From Microtetraspora malaysiensis (GTDB lineage: Bacteria > Actinomycetota > Actinomycetes > Streptosporangiales > Streptosporangiaceae): a DNA stretch of 64,000 nt. How positions within the stretch are numbered: position 1 is the first letter of the stretch; every line of letters begins with the position of its first letter. Shown piece by piece: positions 54,701-63,082 of this stretch. A model generated the notes under the pieces. That model was given only the letters and a program-made list of their open reading frames with translations, was not told the origin of the DNA and ran no database searches. The stretch covers positions 62,001-126,000 of the forward strand of contig NZ_BBYJ01000010.1 of the NCBI RefSeq assembly GCF_001528665.1. The letters are read 5' to 3'. The translations under genes were made by a program, and so were the position numbers.

Positions 54701-55977
54701 TGAACGGCGCGACCGGCCCCGGAGCCGCGCTCGCCGCGGCGGGCGTGACGATCCGGCCCGCGGGCCCGGACGACGCGGTCGCCGGGGTGACGCCGCGCTG
54801 GGTGGCCTTTCCGGAGACCACCCGGGAGATCGCCGCCGTGATGCGGGTGAGCGCCGCGCACGACCTCGCCGTCGTGGTGGCCGGCGCCGGGACCACGCTG
54901 CACTGGGGCCGCCCGCCCGAGCGGTGCGACATGCTGATCGACACCTGCCGCCTCAACGAGATCCTGGAGCACGAGGCGGGCGACCTGGTGGTCCGCGTCC
55001 AGGCCGGGGTGCCGGTGGAGACGCTGGCCGAGGCGCTCGCCGCGAAGAGGCAGGAGCTGGCCCTCGACCCTCCGCTGGAGGGCGGCACCGTCGGCGGCCT
55101 GCTCGCCGCCGGACTCGCGGGCCCGCGCGCCCTCCGGTACGGCACCGCGCGCGACCTGCTCATCGGGATCACCGTCGTCCTCGCGGACGGCACGATCGCC
55201 AAGGCGGGCGGCAAGGTCGTCAAGAACGTCGCGGGCTACGACCTGGGCAAGCTGTTCACCGGCTCGTACGGCACGCTCGGGGTGATCGCGGACGCGACGT
55301 TCCGGCTGCATCCGCTGCCGACGGCCCGCGCGTGGGTCGTATGGCCGGGCGCGGCGCCGGATGAGGTCCTCGCCGTCGTCCCGGCCGTCACCGCGTCCCA
55401 GGCCGAGCCGAGCGCGGTCGAGCTGGACCGGCCCGCCCCGGACGGTCCCTGCGCCGTCGCGGTGCTCGTCGAGGGCGCGGCCGCCGCCGAACGCGCCCAG
55501 GCCGTACGGGACCTGCTGGGCGAGAAGGCACGGGTCGCGGACGAACCGCCGCGATGGTGGGGACGGCTCCCGGAACCGGGACATCCCGGCCCCGGACCGT
55601 CTTCGGAGCCCGGCGGGCGCCCCGGCGAGGGGGGTGTCCTGGTGGAGATCAGGACCGTGCCGTCACGGCTGCCCGGCCTCTTCGCGGGCGCCCTGGCCAG
55701 GACAGACGCGGCCGTACGGGGCTCCCTGGCGTCGGCGGTGCTCCGCGTGGCGCTCCCCGCGGAGACCGATCCGGCCGCCGCGGCGGCCCTCGTCTCCGCG
55801 CTCCGCGCCGAGCTGGCGGACGCGGGCCGGGTCGTCGTGCTCTCCGCGCCCGAACCCGTCGCGCGGCGCGTGGACACGTGGGGGCACGTGGGCGGCCTCG
55901 CGCTCATGCGCCGGATCAAGGACCGTTTCGACCCCGATCGCCGGATGTCCCCCGGCCGGTTCGTGGGAGGGATCTGA
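54700..55977 (+). CDS. glcE: glycolate oxidase subunit GlcE
   Basis: A 425-residue second flavin-type subunit. An FAD-binding PCMH domain covers about residues 35-215, with VVVAGAGTTLHWGRPPERCD and LEGGTVGGLLAAGLAGPRAL, then KNVAGYDLGKLFTGSYGTLG. The C-terminal part is shorter and less conserved than in GlcD and carries a Gly/Pro-rich insertion near 290-310. The start ATG overlaps the glcD stop codon. Loss of any of the three subunits abolishes activity in E. coli, so the coupling is meaningful. Confidence 0.9.
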   Translation: MNGATGPGAALAAAGVTIRPAGPDDAVAGVTPRWVAFPETTREIAAVMRVSAAHDLAVVVAGAGTTLHWGRPPERCDMLIDTCRLNEILEHEAGDLVVRVQAGVPVETLAEALAAKRQELALDPPLEGGTVGGLLAAGLAGPRALRYGTARDLLIGITVVLADGTIAKAGGKVVKNVAGYDLGKLFTGSYGTLGVIADATFRLHPLPTARAWVVWPGAAPDEVLAVVPAVTASQAEPSAVELDRPAPDGPCAVAVLVEGAAAAERAQAVRDLLGEKARVADEPPRWWGRLPEPGHPGPGPSSEPGGRPGEGGVLVEIRTVPSRLPGLFAGALARTDAAVRGSLASAVLRVALPAETDPAAAAALVSALRAELADAGRVVVLSAPEPVARRVDTWGHVGGLALMRRIKDRFDPDRRMSPGRFVGGI

Positions 55978-55979
55978 CC

Positions 55980-57221
55980 ATGGACCCCGAGCTGATCAAA
56001 GACTGCGTGCACTGCGGGTTCTGCCTGCCCACCTGCCCGACGTACGTGCTGTGGGGCGAGGAGATGGACTCGCCGCGCGGCCGGATCCACCTCATGGCGC
56101 AGCACGTCGAGGGCACTCCGGTCACCCCGGAGATGGCGGGCCACTTCGACGCCTGCCTCGGCTGCATGGCCTGCGTGACCGCCTGCCCGTCCGGCGTGCG
56201 GTACGACCGGCTCATCGAGCAGACCCGGGCCGTGGTGGAGCGGGAGCACGTGCGCGCCCCCGGGGAGCGGGCGATCAGGGAGTTGGTCTTCACGCTGTTC
56301 CCGTACCGGCGGCGGCTGCGCGCGCTGCGCCTGCCGATGCGGCTGGCCACGCGGCTGCGGCCGTTCCTGGAACGGGTGCATCCCTCCCTGGGCGCCATGG
56401 CCGAGCTCGTCCCGCCGCCCGCCCGGCCGGTACGGCTGCCGCCGCGCGTCCACGCCGTCGGGCGGCGCCGGGCGACCGTGGGCATGCTCGTCGGATGCGT
56501 GCAGAGCCAGTTCTTCCCCCAGGTCAACGCGGCGACGGCGCGTGTGCTCGCACTGGAGGGCTGCGACGTGGTGATCCCTCCGCGACAGGGATGCTGCGGC
56601 GCGCTGTCGCTGCACTCGGGCCGGGACGCCCGCCGGTTCGCCACGCGCACGATCGAGACGTTCGAGCGGGCCGGCGTGGAGGCCGTCGTCGTGAACGTGG
56701 CCGGCTGCGGGTCGAGCATGAAGGAGTACGCCGAGGTGCTCAAGGACGAGCCCGGAGGCTGGGCGGAGCGGGCCGCGGCGCTGCGGGTGCGCGACCTCGC
56801 CGAATACCTGGTCGAGCTGGGACCGGTGGCGCCCCGCCATCCCCTGCCGGTCATCGTGGCCTACCACGACGCGTGCCATCTGGCGCACGCCCAAGGGGTG
56901 CGTTCCCAGCCCCGTGAACTGCTGCGCGCGATCCCCGGCCTGGAACTGCGGGAGATCGCGGAGTCGGCCGTCTGCTGCGGGTCGGCGGGGACATATAACC
57001 TTTTCCAGCCGGGGCCCGCCCGAGATCTGGGCGACCGCAAGGCCCGGCACGTTCTGGCGACCCGCGCCGACGTGCTGGTCTCCGCGAACCCCGGCTGTTC
57101 CATGCAGATCGCGGCCGCGATGCGCAGGTCGGGAGAGGGCGGGATGAGGGTGGCGCACACCGCAGAGGTGCTCGATGCCAGCCTGCGCGGGCTCGGCGCC
57201 CGGGCGCTGGGCGGCCGATGA
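55980..57221 (+). CDS. glcF: glycolate oxidase iron-sulfur subunit GlcF
   Basis: A 413-residue iron-sulfur protein. Two 4Fe-4S motifs lie at the N-terminus: CVHCGFCLPTCP (residues about 9-20) and CLGCMACVTACP (about 60-71). Two CCG domains follow: GCVQSQFFPQVNAATARVLA with QGCCGALSLHSG, and AYHDACHLAHAQGVRSQPRE with SAVCCGSAGTYNLFQP. It carries electrons from the flavin subunits to the membrane. The ATG at 55980 is two bases past the glcE stop. All ligands expected for the family are visible. Confidence 0.93.
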   Translation: MDPELIKDCVHCGFCLPTCPTYVLWGEEMDSPRGRIHLMAQHVEGTPVTPEMAGHFDACLGCMACVTACPSGVRYDRLIEQTRAVVEREHVRAPGERAIRELVFTLFPYRRRLRALRLPMRLATRLRPFLERVHPSLGAMAELVPPPARPVRLPPRVHAVGRRRATVGMLVGCVQSQFFPQVNAATARVLALEGCDVVIPPRQGCCGALSLHSGRDARRFATRTIETFERAGVEAVVVNVAGCGSSMKEYAEVLKDEPGGWAERAAALRVRDLAEYLVELGPVAPRHPLPVIVAYHDACHLAHAQGVRSQPRELLRAIPGLELREIAESAVCCGSAGTYNLFQPGPARDLGDRKARHVLATRADVLVSANPGCSMQIAAAMRRSGEGGMRVAHTAEVLDASLRGLGARALGGR

Positions 57222-57243
57222 ACGGGATGAGGACGGTGCGTCC

Positions 57244-57978
57244 GTGAGCGTGCAGAGCGTCGAGCGGGCGCTCGACGTGCTGGAGGCCCTGGCCGGCCAG
57301 GGCGGCGCGGCCGGGCTGTCGGAGATCGCCGCCCGGACCGGCCTGCCGTACGGCACGATCCACCGGCTGCTGCAGACGCTGCTCGCGCGCGGCTACGTCC
57401 GGCAGGAGACCGACCGCAGGTACGCCCTCGGCGGCGCGCTGCTGCGGATCGGCGGCGCGGCGGAGCGGATGGTCGCCGCGTGGGCCGAGCCGTACCTCGC
57501 GAAGATGGTCGAGCTGTCCGGCGAGACCGCCAACATGGCGGTGCTGGAGGGCGACTTCGTGGTCTACGTGGCGCAGGTGCCGTCACCGCGCCGGTTGCGG
57601 ATGTTCGCCGAGGTCGGGCGGCGGGTGCTTCCGCACAGCACGGCGGTGGGCAAGGTGCTGCTGGCCGACCGGCCGGACGCCGCGGCCGTCCTCGTGCGTA
57701 CCGGGCTGCCGCGCCGCACCGACCGGACGATCGTCGAGACGGACGAGCTGCTCGCCGAGATCGGCCGGGTCCGCGAGCGCGGGTACGCGCTGGACTTGGG
57801 CGAGGAGGAGAGCGGCGTCCACTGCCTGGCGGTGCCGGTGTACAGCGGCGGCCGGGTGCTGGCGGCGATGTCGGTGTCCGGGCCGGCCGAGCGGATCGAC
57901 GCGCACGACCGCGAGGAGCTGGCCGCCTCCCTGCGCGCGGTGGCGGACGACTTCGGTGCCTCCGTCTTCGGCGGCTGA
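57244..57978 (+). CDS. IclR-family transcriptional regulator
   Basis: A 244-residue regulator. Residues 1-60 are the winged helix (VQSVERALDVLEALAGQGGA, then LSEIAARTGLPYGTIHRLLQ). The effector domain (about 75-240) contains RRVLPHSTAVGKVLLADRPD and GEEESGVHCLAVPVYSGGRV, where glyoxylate-like ligands bind in AllR and IclR. It closes the glycolate cluster, 22 bases after glcF, and GAGGAC precedes the GTG at 57244. By position it should control aceB and glcDEF; the repeats at 51461-51505 are the likely sites. Confidence 0.9.
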   Translation: MSVQSVERALDVLEALAGQGGAAGLSEIAARTGLPYGTIHRLLQTLLARGYVRQETDRRYALGGALLRIGGAAERMVAAWAEPYLAKMVELSGETANMAVLEGDFVVYVAQVPSPRRLRMFAEVGRRVLPHSTAVGKVLLADRPDAAAVLVRTGLPRRTDRTIVETDELLAEIGRVRERGYALDLGEEESGVHCLAVPVYSGGRVLAAMSVSGPAERIDAHDREELAASLRAVADDFGASVFGG

Positions 57979-58035
57979 GGGCTCACGGGAAGCTCCAGGG
58001 TGCCGGGCGGCACGAGAACGAGGAGGATGGGGCGC

Positions 58036-58251
58036 ATGTGCCGAAGCATCAAGACCCTGCGCCCGCCCTTCACGGACGACGTGACCGACGACGACATCCG
58101 GGCCGCCGCGCTGCAGTACGTCAGGAAGATCTCGGGGTTCCGGGCCCCGGCCGCGCACAACACCGCCGCGTTCGAGCGGGCCGTCGAGGAGATCATGCGG
58201 GCCAGCGCCGACCTGCTCGCCTCGATCGAGGTCCGCGGGGCGCGGGCGTAG
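58036..58251 (+). CDS. DUF2277 family protein
   Basis: A 71-residue protein that begins MCRSIKTLRPPFTDDVTDDD and contains AALQYVRKISGFRAPAAHNT, both hallmarks of DUF2277. It is small, cytoplasmic and of unknown function; the conserved Cys at position 2 and the SxKxLRP stretch may bind a cofactor or metal. AGGAGG at 58021-58026 supports the ATG at 58036. Confidence 0.9.
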   Translation: MCRSIKTLRPPFTDDVTDDDIRAAALQYVRKISGFRAPAAHNTAAFERAVEEIMRASADLLASIEVRGARA

Positions 58252-58347
58252 GCCCGGCGATCGCACGGTCACGACCCGGCGGGCGGCCGGGAGGGTCAGC
58301 AGGTGGCGTACAAGCGAGGCCCAAGTCACGCTCCCGACACTGGCGTC

Positions 58348-59019
58348 ATGGGACTCTTCTCTGACTTCTTCCTGGCCCGGCGGCTGCGCAAGGGGCCGAC
58401 GCTGCTCCTGCCGTACGTGCCCGACCCGGCGGCCGTGCTGGAGGCCGTACGATTGCACGCTCCGGACGCCCGGCCGTACGGCGACGGCCTGCGGGTGGGC
58501 GGCAACGTGCGGCTGCGCGGCCCGATCGCGTTGCCTCCGGGGCTGGCGGCGAGGGCGGGGATCCCGGCCGGATGGCAGACCGCCTACGTCGCGGGCAACA
58601 TCGACGACGAGGAGGGCGGCGAGTACGACCGGCCCATGGCCCTGGCGGCCGGCCTGGCCGAGCGGCTGAACGGCACGGTGCATCCGCGCGGGCCGGAACC
58701 CCCGGCGGACCTGGCCGAGGTCACCGGCGGACGGCCGGTCCCCGTCGCCGAGCTGGTCGCGGCGCTCGCCGGAGAGCTGCCCGGCCTGACCGCCCGCGCC
58801 GTGGCCGGGGGGATCACCGTGCTGAGCTGCGGCGCGAGCCCGGTCGAGATCGTCGTAGAGGAGGACGAGGACGAGACCGGCTACTCCGTCTGCGTGGACG
58901 ACGGCGTGCGCGGTCCGGGCCTCGCCGAGACGGCCCGCCGGGTCGCCCTGACCATCGCCGCCCGGGGCGGAGGCACCGCCAGGGACCACAACGGGTTCCT
59001 GATTCACGAGACCGGCTGA
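58348..59019 (+). CDS. hypothetical protein
   Basis: A 223-residue protein I cannot name. It starts MGLFSDFFLARRLRKGPTLL and contains AYVAGNIDDEEGGEYDRPMA and VEIVVEEDEDETGYSVCVDD; the alternation of beta-like and acidic stretches suggests a soluble alpha/beta fold with a C-terminal acidic region. There is no signal peptide. ATG 58348 is the natural-looking start; an upstream GTG at 58303 has a better ribosome site (GGAGGG, seven bases before) and would add 15 residues. It precedes the second ECF sigma gene. Confidence 0.65.
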   Translation: MGLFSDFFLARRLRKGPTLLLPYVPDPAAVLEAVRLHAPDARPYGDGLRVGGNVRLRGPIALPPGLAARAGIPAGWQTAYVAGNIDDEEGGEYDRPMALAAGLAERLNGTVHPRGPEPPADLAEVTGGRPVPVAELVAALAGELPGLTARAVAGGITVLSCGASPVEIVVEEDEDETGYSVCVDDGVRGPGLAETARRVALTIAARGGGTARDHNGFLIHETG

Positions 59020-59036
59020 TCCACGAGGAGGACGGG

Positions 59037-59131
59037 ATGGAACTCGATCCGCGCGAGCGGCGGAGGAGGAGGTGAAGGGCGCGTCGGCGCCCGCCTATCC
59101 CTGGAAGGACCCATCCTCCTCATGTTGCTAG
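59037..59131 (+). other. two coupled micro-frames before the ECF sigma gene
   Basis: ATG at 59037 follows GAGGAGG with five bases between and opens a 12-codon frame, MELDPRERRRRR, which ends in three AGG codons and TGA (59073-59075). A GTG at 59072 overlaps that stop as GTGA and opens a 19-codon frame, VKGASAPAYPWKDPSSSCC, ending in TAG at 59131. Whether either is translated is unknown. They could be a leader controlling the sigma gene 50 bases further on. Confidence 0.3.
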
Positions 59132-59180
59132 AAACCGGAGGTCCACCCTTCGCGCCCTCCTTGGCGGAGAGGCGGAGCGG

Positions 59181-59813
59181 GTGGTGAGTTCGACGGCTCC
59201 GCGCCTGGGCCTGCCGGCCGGCGACCCGGCCGAGCCGGACGGTTCGACGGACGCCGGGCTGATCCGTGCCTCCCTGGAGACGCCGGAGGAGTTCTCCGGC
59301 GTCTTCGACCGGTACGCGGACGAGATCCACGCCTACGTCTCCCGCCGTCTCGGCCCCGAACTCGGCCAGGCCGACGACGTGACCGCGGAGACCTTCCTCG
59401 TCGCCTTCCGCAAGCGGCACAAGTACGACCTGACCCGGCCGGACGCCCGGCCCTGGTTGTACGGCATCGCGGGCAAGCTGATCTCCGGGCATCGCCGCTC
59501 GGAGACGCGCCGGCTCAGGTCGCTGGCCAAGGCCGCGGGCGGCGCGGACGGGCCCGGGGCGGCGCTCCACGAGGAGGAGCGCAGCGCCGAACGCGCGAGC
59601 GCCGCCGCAATGCGGCCCGCGCTCGCCGCCGCCCTGGCGCGGCTGTCCGCGGCCGAGCGGGACCTGCTCCTGCTCATCGCCTGGGCCGATCTCACCTACG
59701 AGGAGACCGCCGAGGCCCTCACGATCCCTGTCGGCACGGTCCGCTCCCGGTTGCACCGGATCAGGGCGAAGCTCCGCCGCCACCTTCACCTTCCCGAGGA
59801 GCCAATCGCATGA
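59181..59813 (+). CDS. ECF-type RNA polymerase sigma factor
   Basis: A 210-residue sigma factor, unrelated in detail to the one at 22393. Region 2 is at about residues 38-95 (FDRYADEIHAYVSRRLGPEL with DDVTAETFLVAFRKR) and region 4 at about 145-200 (LSAAERDLLLLIAWADLTYE, then ALTIPVGTVRSRLHRIRAKL). The stop overlaps the next gene as ATGA. The partner is a CU044_5270-type protein, a combination that recurs in actinomycetes. GTG at 59181 or 59184 is the start. Confidence 0.92.
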   Translation: MVSSTAPRLGLPAGDPAEPDGSTDAGLIRASLETPEEFSGVFDRYADEIHAYVSRRLGPELGQADDVTAETFLVAFRKRHKYDLTRPDARPWLYGIAGKLISGHRRSETRRLRSLAKAAGGADGPGAALHEEERSAERASAAAMRPALAAALARLSAAERDLLLLIAWADLTYEETAEALTIPVGTVRSRLHRIRAKLRRHLHLPEEPIA

Positions 59814-60859
59814 ACGACGAAATCGAGATGGTCAGGCAGGACCGCCCGGAGGCCGCGCCGTACTCGCGGGAGGCCAAGCTCGCCGCCCGGCGCGCCCTGA
59901 TCGGCCCGGCCGCACGCCGGCGGCGGCCGTACGGCATCGTGCTCGCCGGGGCGCTCGCGGTCGCGGCGGCGAGCGTCGTCGCGGTCGGCACGCTCGTCCC
60001 CGGCACGAAGGACGCCGGGACGGGCTCGGTGAGCGCCGGCGGGCCGGCCGCGGTCACCCTGCCGAGGATCGCGAAGATGTCGGCGGAGGAGGTGCTCGGC
60101 CGCGCCGCCCGCGCGGTGACCGACCTGCACCCGCGCGACGACCAGTTCATCAAGGTCACATCTCAGACGATGTACGGTGCCTTCCACGTCGATCTGGATC
60201 CTCGAAGCGGCGCTCAGGAGGATGAGAACCGCTACCTCTACCGGACCAAGCGGGCGATCTGGCTCTCCGCGGACGGCACGAGGGACGGCGCGCTCAAGAT
60301 CGAGAATCTGGCGCCGCGCGCCTACCCCGGCTGGCCGCTTCCCAAGGAGGCGAACCAGGAGAAGCCGGGCACCGACTGGAACAAGTTGCCCACCTGCGGC
60401 CGCGTCTCCGACACCGCGTACACCAGCCTGAAGAAGCTGCCGGAGGACGCCGAGGGCATGCGCGCCTACCTGTACTCCAGGGAGCACGGTGACCGGCCGG
60501 CGGACGCCGCGGCCTGGACGGCCGTCGGCGACCTGCTCAGGGAGACGTACATGCCCGCCGCGCAGCGGGCCGCGCTGTTCAAGGCGGCGGCGACGATCCC
60601 CGGCGTCACCGTCACCGAGGACGCCGAGGACGCGGCCGGGCGCAAGGGCATCGGCGTCGGGCGCGAGTCGGCCGGCGTCCGCGAGGACATCGTCTTCCAC
60701 CCCGGGACGTACGAGCTGCTGGGCGAGCGCGGCATCGTGGTGGACGAGAAGGAGGCCAAGGCGCCGCTCGGCAGCCTGGTCGCCTCCACGGCCCAGCTGA
60801 CGGTCTCGGTCGAGGACACGGCGCCCGAGGTCGACGACCCGCACGTGGGCTGCGGCTGA
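59810..60859 (+). CDS. CU044_5270-family membrane protein, sigma partner
   Basis: A 349-residue protein with a short cytoplasmic part, one membrane helix at about 42-62 (YGIVLAGALAVAAASVVAVG), and a large extracytoplasmic domain. The start ERxEVxLAARRALxxPAxRRR is typical of CU044_5270 proteins, which follow ECF sigma genes and probably regulate them. KVTSQTMYGAFHVDL and LPKEANQEKPGTDWNKLPTC fit the family. Only two Cys are present in the outer domain. A 21-bp terminator follows. Confidence 0.88.
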   Translation: MNDEIEMVRQDRPEAAPYSREAKLAARRALIGPAARRRRPYGIVLAGALAVAAASVVAVGTLVPGTKDAGTGSVSAGGPAAVTLPRIAKMSAEEVLGRAARAVTDLHPRDDQFIKVTSQTMYGAFHVDLDPRSGAQEDENRYLYRTKRAIWLSADGTRDGALKIENLAPRAYPGWPLPKEANQEKPGTDWNKLPTCGRVSDTAYTSLKKLPEDAEGMRAYLYSREHGDRPADAAAWTAVGDLLRETYMPAAQRAALFKAAATIPGVTVTEDAEDAAGRKGIGVGRESAGVREDIVFHPGTYELLGERGIVVDEKEAKAPLGSLVASTAQLTVSVEDTAPEVDDPHVGCG

Positions 60860-60878
60860 TCTCCGGCTTTCCGCCGCG

Positions 60879-60931
60879 CGCCTGATCGGGGCCCGCTCCC
60901 CACGGCCATAGGAGCGGGCCCCGATCAGGCG
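60879..60931. terminator. bidirectional terminator with 21-bp perfect stem
   Basis: Arms at 60879-60899 and 60911-60931 pair perfectly over 21 bp with an 11-base loop. It lies between the convergent CU044_5270-type and HNH genes and would serve both. Confidence 0.88.
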
Positions 60932-60940
60932 ATCACGTCG

Positions 60941-61711
60941 TCAGGCGCACTGCTCCAGCATGATCGTCTTGTCCTCGGGGGTCACCGGCAGCTCGTACTT
61001 CAGCGCGACCTGCGCGAACCGCACGACGTACGAGCAGCGGATCTCGATGACCGGTGGGAGCCAGTTGGCCGGGCCGGAGTCGCTCTTCGACGCGTTCATC
61101 GACCCGTTCACGGGCAGCAGGTTGAGCGGGTCGTTGGCGATCTGCTTGCGCTTGACGTCGCTCCACCGCGACGCGCCCATCTGCCAGTCATAGGAGAGCG
61201 GCATGACGTGGTCGATCTGGACCTCGGCTGCCTTCTCCTTGCGCCAGTCGATCGTCTTGCCGGTGTAGGGGTCGTCCAGCGTCATGGAGATGAGGATGCA
61301 GGTCGACCCTTCGCGATATTGCAGCTTCTGGCCGTCCCGCCGGAGGAGGTCGTTGCGGGTGTCGCAGCCGTTGCGGCCGAAGGGAATGTCGTCCACGCTG
61401 TCGCTCCACGCGGAGCCGAACTTGTCCCGGCTGTATCCGTCCTTGGTGCCGCGCTTCTTGGTGGCGACCTTCTCGATGAGATCGCGGGCCTTCGCCTTCT
61501 CCTTCGCCCCCGTGATGGGCGCGAGCCCCGGCCGCGTCCCATCGGTGTTCTCCAGCGGACTGGCCCCCCGCCCGCTCCCGCCCGCCTTCGGCGAGGCGCT
61601 CTTGGCGAGGTGTTCGACTCCGGTGTCCGGTACGTCCAGCGGCCCACAGCCCGCCAGTACGGCCGCCACCACCGAGAAACCGAGGATCGCCCTGGATCCG
61701 CGTGCCCGCAT
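60941..61711 (-). CDS. secreted HNH/DUF1524-type endonuclease lipoprotein
   Basis: A 256-residue protein with a lipoprotein signal (AILGFSVVAAVLAGCGPLD) and a GmrSD-C/DUF1524-like HNH nuclease domain. The catalytic core is EVQIDHVMPLSYDWQMGASR (DH..P) with ANDPLNLLPVNGSMNASKSD and the following WLPP. RNGCDTRNDLLRRD and EGSTCILISMTLDDPYTGK complete the family pattern. It is expected outside the membrane, where it could degrade nucleic acid for nutrition or competition. AGGGG precedes the ATG at 61709-61711. The promoter region is much AT-richer than the gene. Confidence 0.88.
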   Translation of the reverse strand: MRARGSRAILGFSVVAAVLAGCGPLDVPDTGVEHLAKSASPKAGGSGRGASPLENTDGTRPGLAPITGAKEKAKARDLIEKVATKKRGTKDGYSRDKFGSAWSDSVDDIPFGRNGCDTRNDLLRRDGQKLQYREGSTCILISMTLDDPYTGKTIDWRKEKAAEVQIDHVMPLSYDWQMGASRWSDVKRKQIANDPLNLLPVNGSMNASKSDSGPANWLPPVIEIRCSYVVRFAQVALKYELPVTPEDKTIMLEQCA

Positions 61712-61718
61712 TGCCACC

Positions 61719-61747
61719 CCTAGGTCAAGGAATTTCCTACCTAGGTA
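61719..61747. promoter_or_regulatory. paired CCTAGGT elements before the HNH gene
   Basis: CCTAGGT occurs at 61719-61725 and 61740-61746, 21 bp apart (two helical turns). The second is part of a perfect 10-bp palindrome TACCTAGGTA (61738-61747). They lie directly upstream of the HNH start; GC across 61721-61780 is about 42% by direct count. Confidence 0.4.
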
Positions 61748-61771
61748 TAGCAAAGGGTCAAGAAGTAGTAA

Positions 61772-63067
61772 TTATCGGGAAATGTCAGGTTTTCCAGTCA
61801 ACCCGGACACGGGCTCGCGAACGGGGGCGGAGTCAGGCACCGGCTCGGGAGCGGAGCCGGACGCGGACGGCGTGGCGGAGGACGCTTCCGCCGCCGTGGC
61901 GGGGTTGCGCCGCCTGCCCAGCAGGGCGCGGAAGGCCAGGCCGGCGGCGAGCCCCCAGAACGCGGCTCCGATGCCGAAGGGAGCGATCCCCGACGCGGTG
62001 ACCACGAACGTGACCACCGCCGCGTCGCGCTCCCCCTCGTTCGCGACGGCGGCCTGGACCGCCGACCCGAGTGTGGCCAGCAGCGCCAGCCCCGCCACCG
62101 TCTCGATGAGCAGCGGCGGCGATCCGGCGATCAGCGAGACGGTCAGGCCGATGGACAGGCCGAGCACGATGTAGACGACCCCACCGGTGACCGAGGCGAT
62201 CCAGCGCCGCTCCCGGTCGGGATGCGCGTCCGGGCCCGCCGCCAGCGCCGTCGTGATCGCCGCGAGGTTGACGGCGTGCCCGCCGAAGGGGGCCACGGCG
62301 ATCGTGGCGAGCCCCGTCGAGGTCAGGATCGGCCGGAGCCTCGGGTGGTAGCCGTACGTCGCGAGCATGCTCATCCCGGCCACGTTCTGGGACGCCATCG
62401 TGACGATGAACAGCGGGATCGCGATGCCGACCACGGCGCCGACCGAGAACGCGGGCGCCTCGACGGTCACCGCGGGCCACAGGCCGCCGCCGTGCTCCGC
62501 CCGGGGCTGGGTGAGCAGGATGACGGCGACGGCGACGACCAGCGCACCCGGCACCGCCCACCTCCTGGCGAAGCGGAACAGCACCGCCCAGGCGACGACG
62601 ATCGGTATCGCCGGCCCGGGGAACTGTACGACCGCCTGGACGGGGGCCAGGCACAGCGGCAGCAGCACTCCGGCGAGCATGGCCCCGGCCAGCGGGGCGG
62701 GGATGGCGTGCAGCAGGCGGCTGAACCGGTCGGACAGCCCGGCCAGCACGAACAGCAGACCGGTGACGGCGAAGGCGCCCAGCGCGGCCCGGTAGTCGGC
62801 TCGATGATCGGCGCCGTCCGACCCGATCGACGCCAGCAGCGCGGCGCCCGGCGTGGACCAGGCGACGCTCATCGGCATGCGGTAGCGCAGCCCGAGCACG
62901 ATCCCGAGGATCCCCATCGCGAGGCAGAGCGCCAGCAGCCCGGACGTCGCCTGTGCCTGGTCGGCCCCGACGGCCCGTAGCCCGGCGAGCACGACGGCGA
63001 ACGAACTGGCGAAGCCCACGACGGCCAGGACGACCCCGGCGAGGATCGGCTGCAGCACGCGCCCCAT
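61772..63067 (-). CDS. benE: BenE-family (benzoate/H+ symporter) transporter
   Basis: A 431-residue membrane protein with about 12 helices, of the BenE type related to nucleobase and sulfate transporters. Characteristic segments are MPMSVAWSTPGAALLASIGS, IPAPLAGAMLAGVLLPLCLA and MASQNVAGMSMLATYGYHPR, then APFGGHAVNLAAITTALAAG. A benzoate-like substrate is suggested by the family only; no aromatic degradation gene is near. GGAG stands seven bases before the ATG at 63065-63067. It is divergent from the XRE-cupin regulator whose operators fill the spacer. Confidence 0.9.
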   Translation of the reverse strand: MGRVLQPILAGVVLAVVGFASSFAVVLAGLRAVGADQAQATSGLLALCLAMGILGIVLGLRYRMPMSVAWSTPGAALLASIGSDGADHRADYRAALGAFAVTGLLFVLAGLSDRFSRLLHAIPAPLAGAMLAGVLLPLCLAPVQAVVQFPGPAIPIVVAWAVLFRFARRWAVPGALVVAVAVILLTQPRAEHGGGLWPAVTVEAPAFSVGAVVGIAIPLFIVTMASQNVAGMSMLATYGYHPRLRPILTSTGLATIAVAPFGGHAVNLAAITTALAAGPDAHPDRERRWIASVTGGVVYIVLGLSIGLTVSLIAGSPPLLIETVAGLALLATLGSAVQAAVANEGERDAAVVTFVVTASGIAPFGIGAAFWGLAAGLAFRALLGRRRNPATAAEASSATPSASGSAPEPVPDSAPVREPVSGLTGKPDISR

Positions 63068-63082
63068 GGCAGAACTCCGTTC

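Noticed and set aside
57218-57247. Short frame starting at the ATG overlapping the glcF stop
   Set aside because: It ends after nine codons within the ribosome region of the IclR gene and is best explained as spacer.
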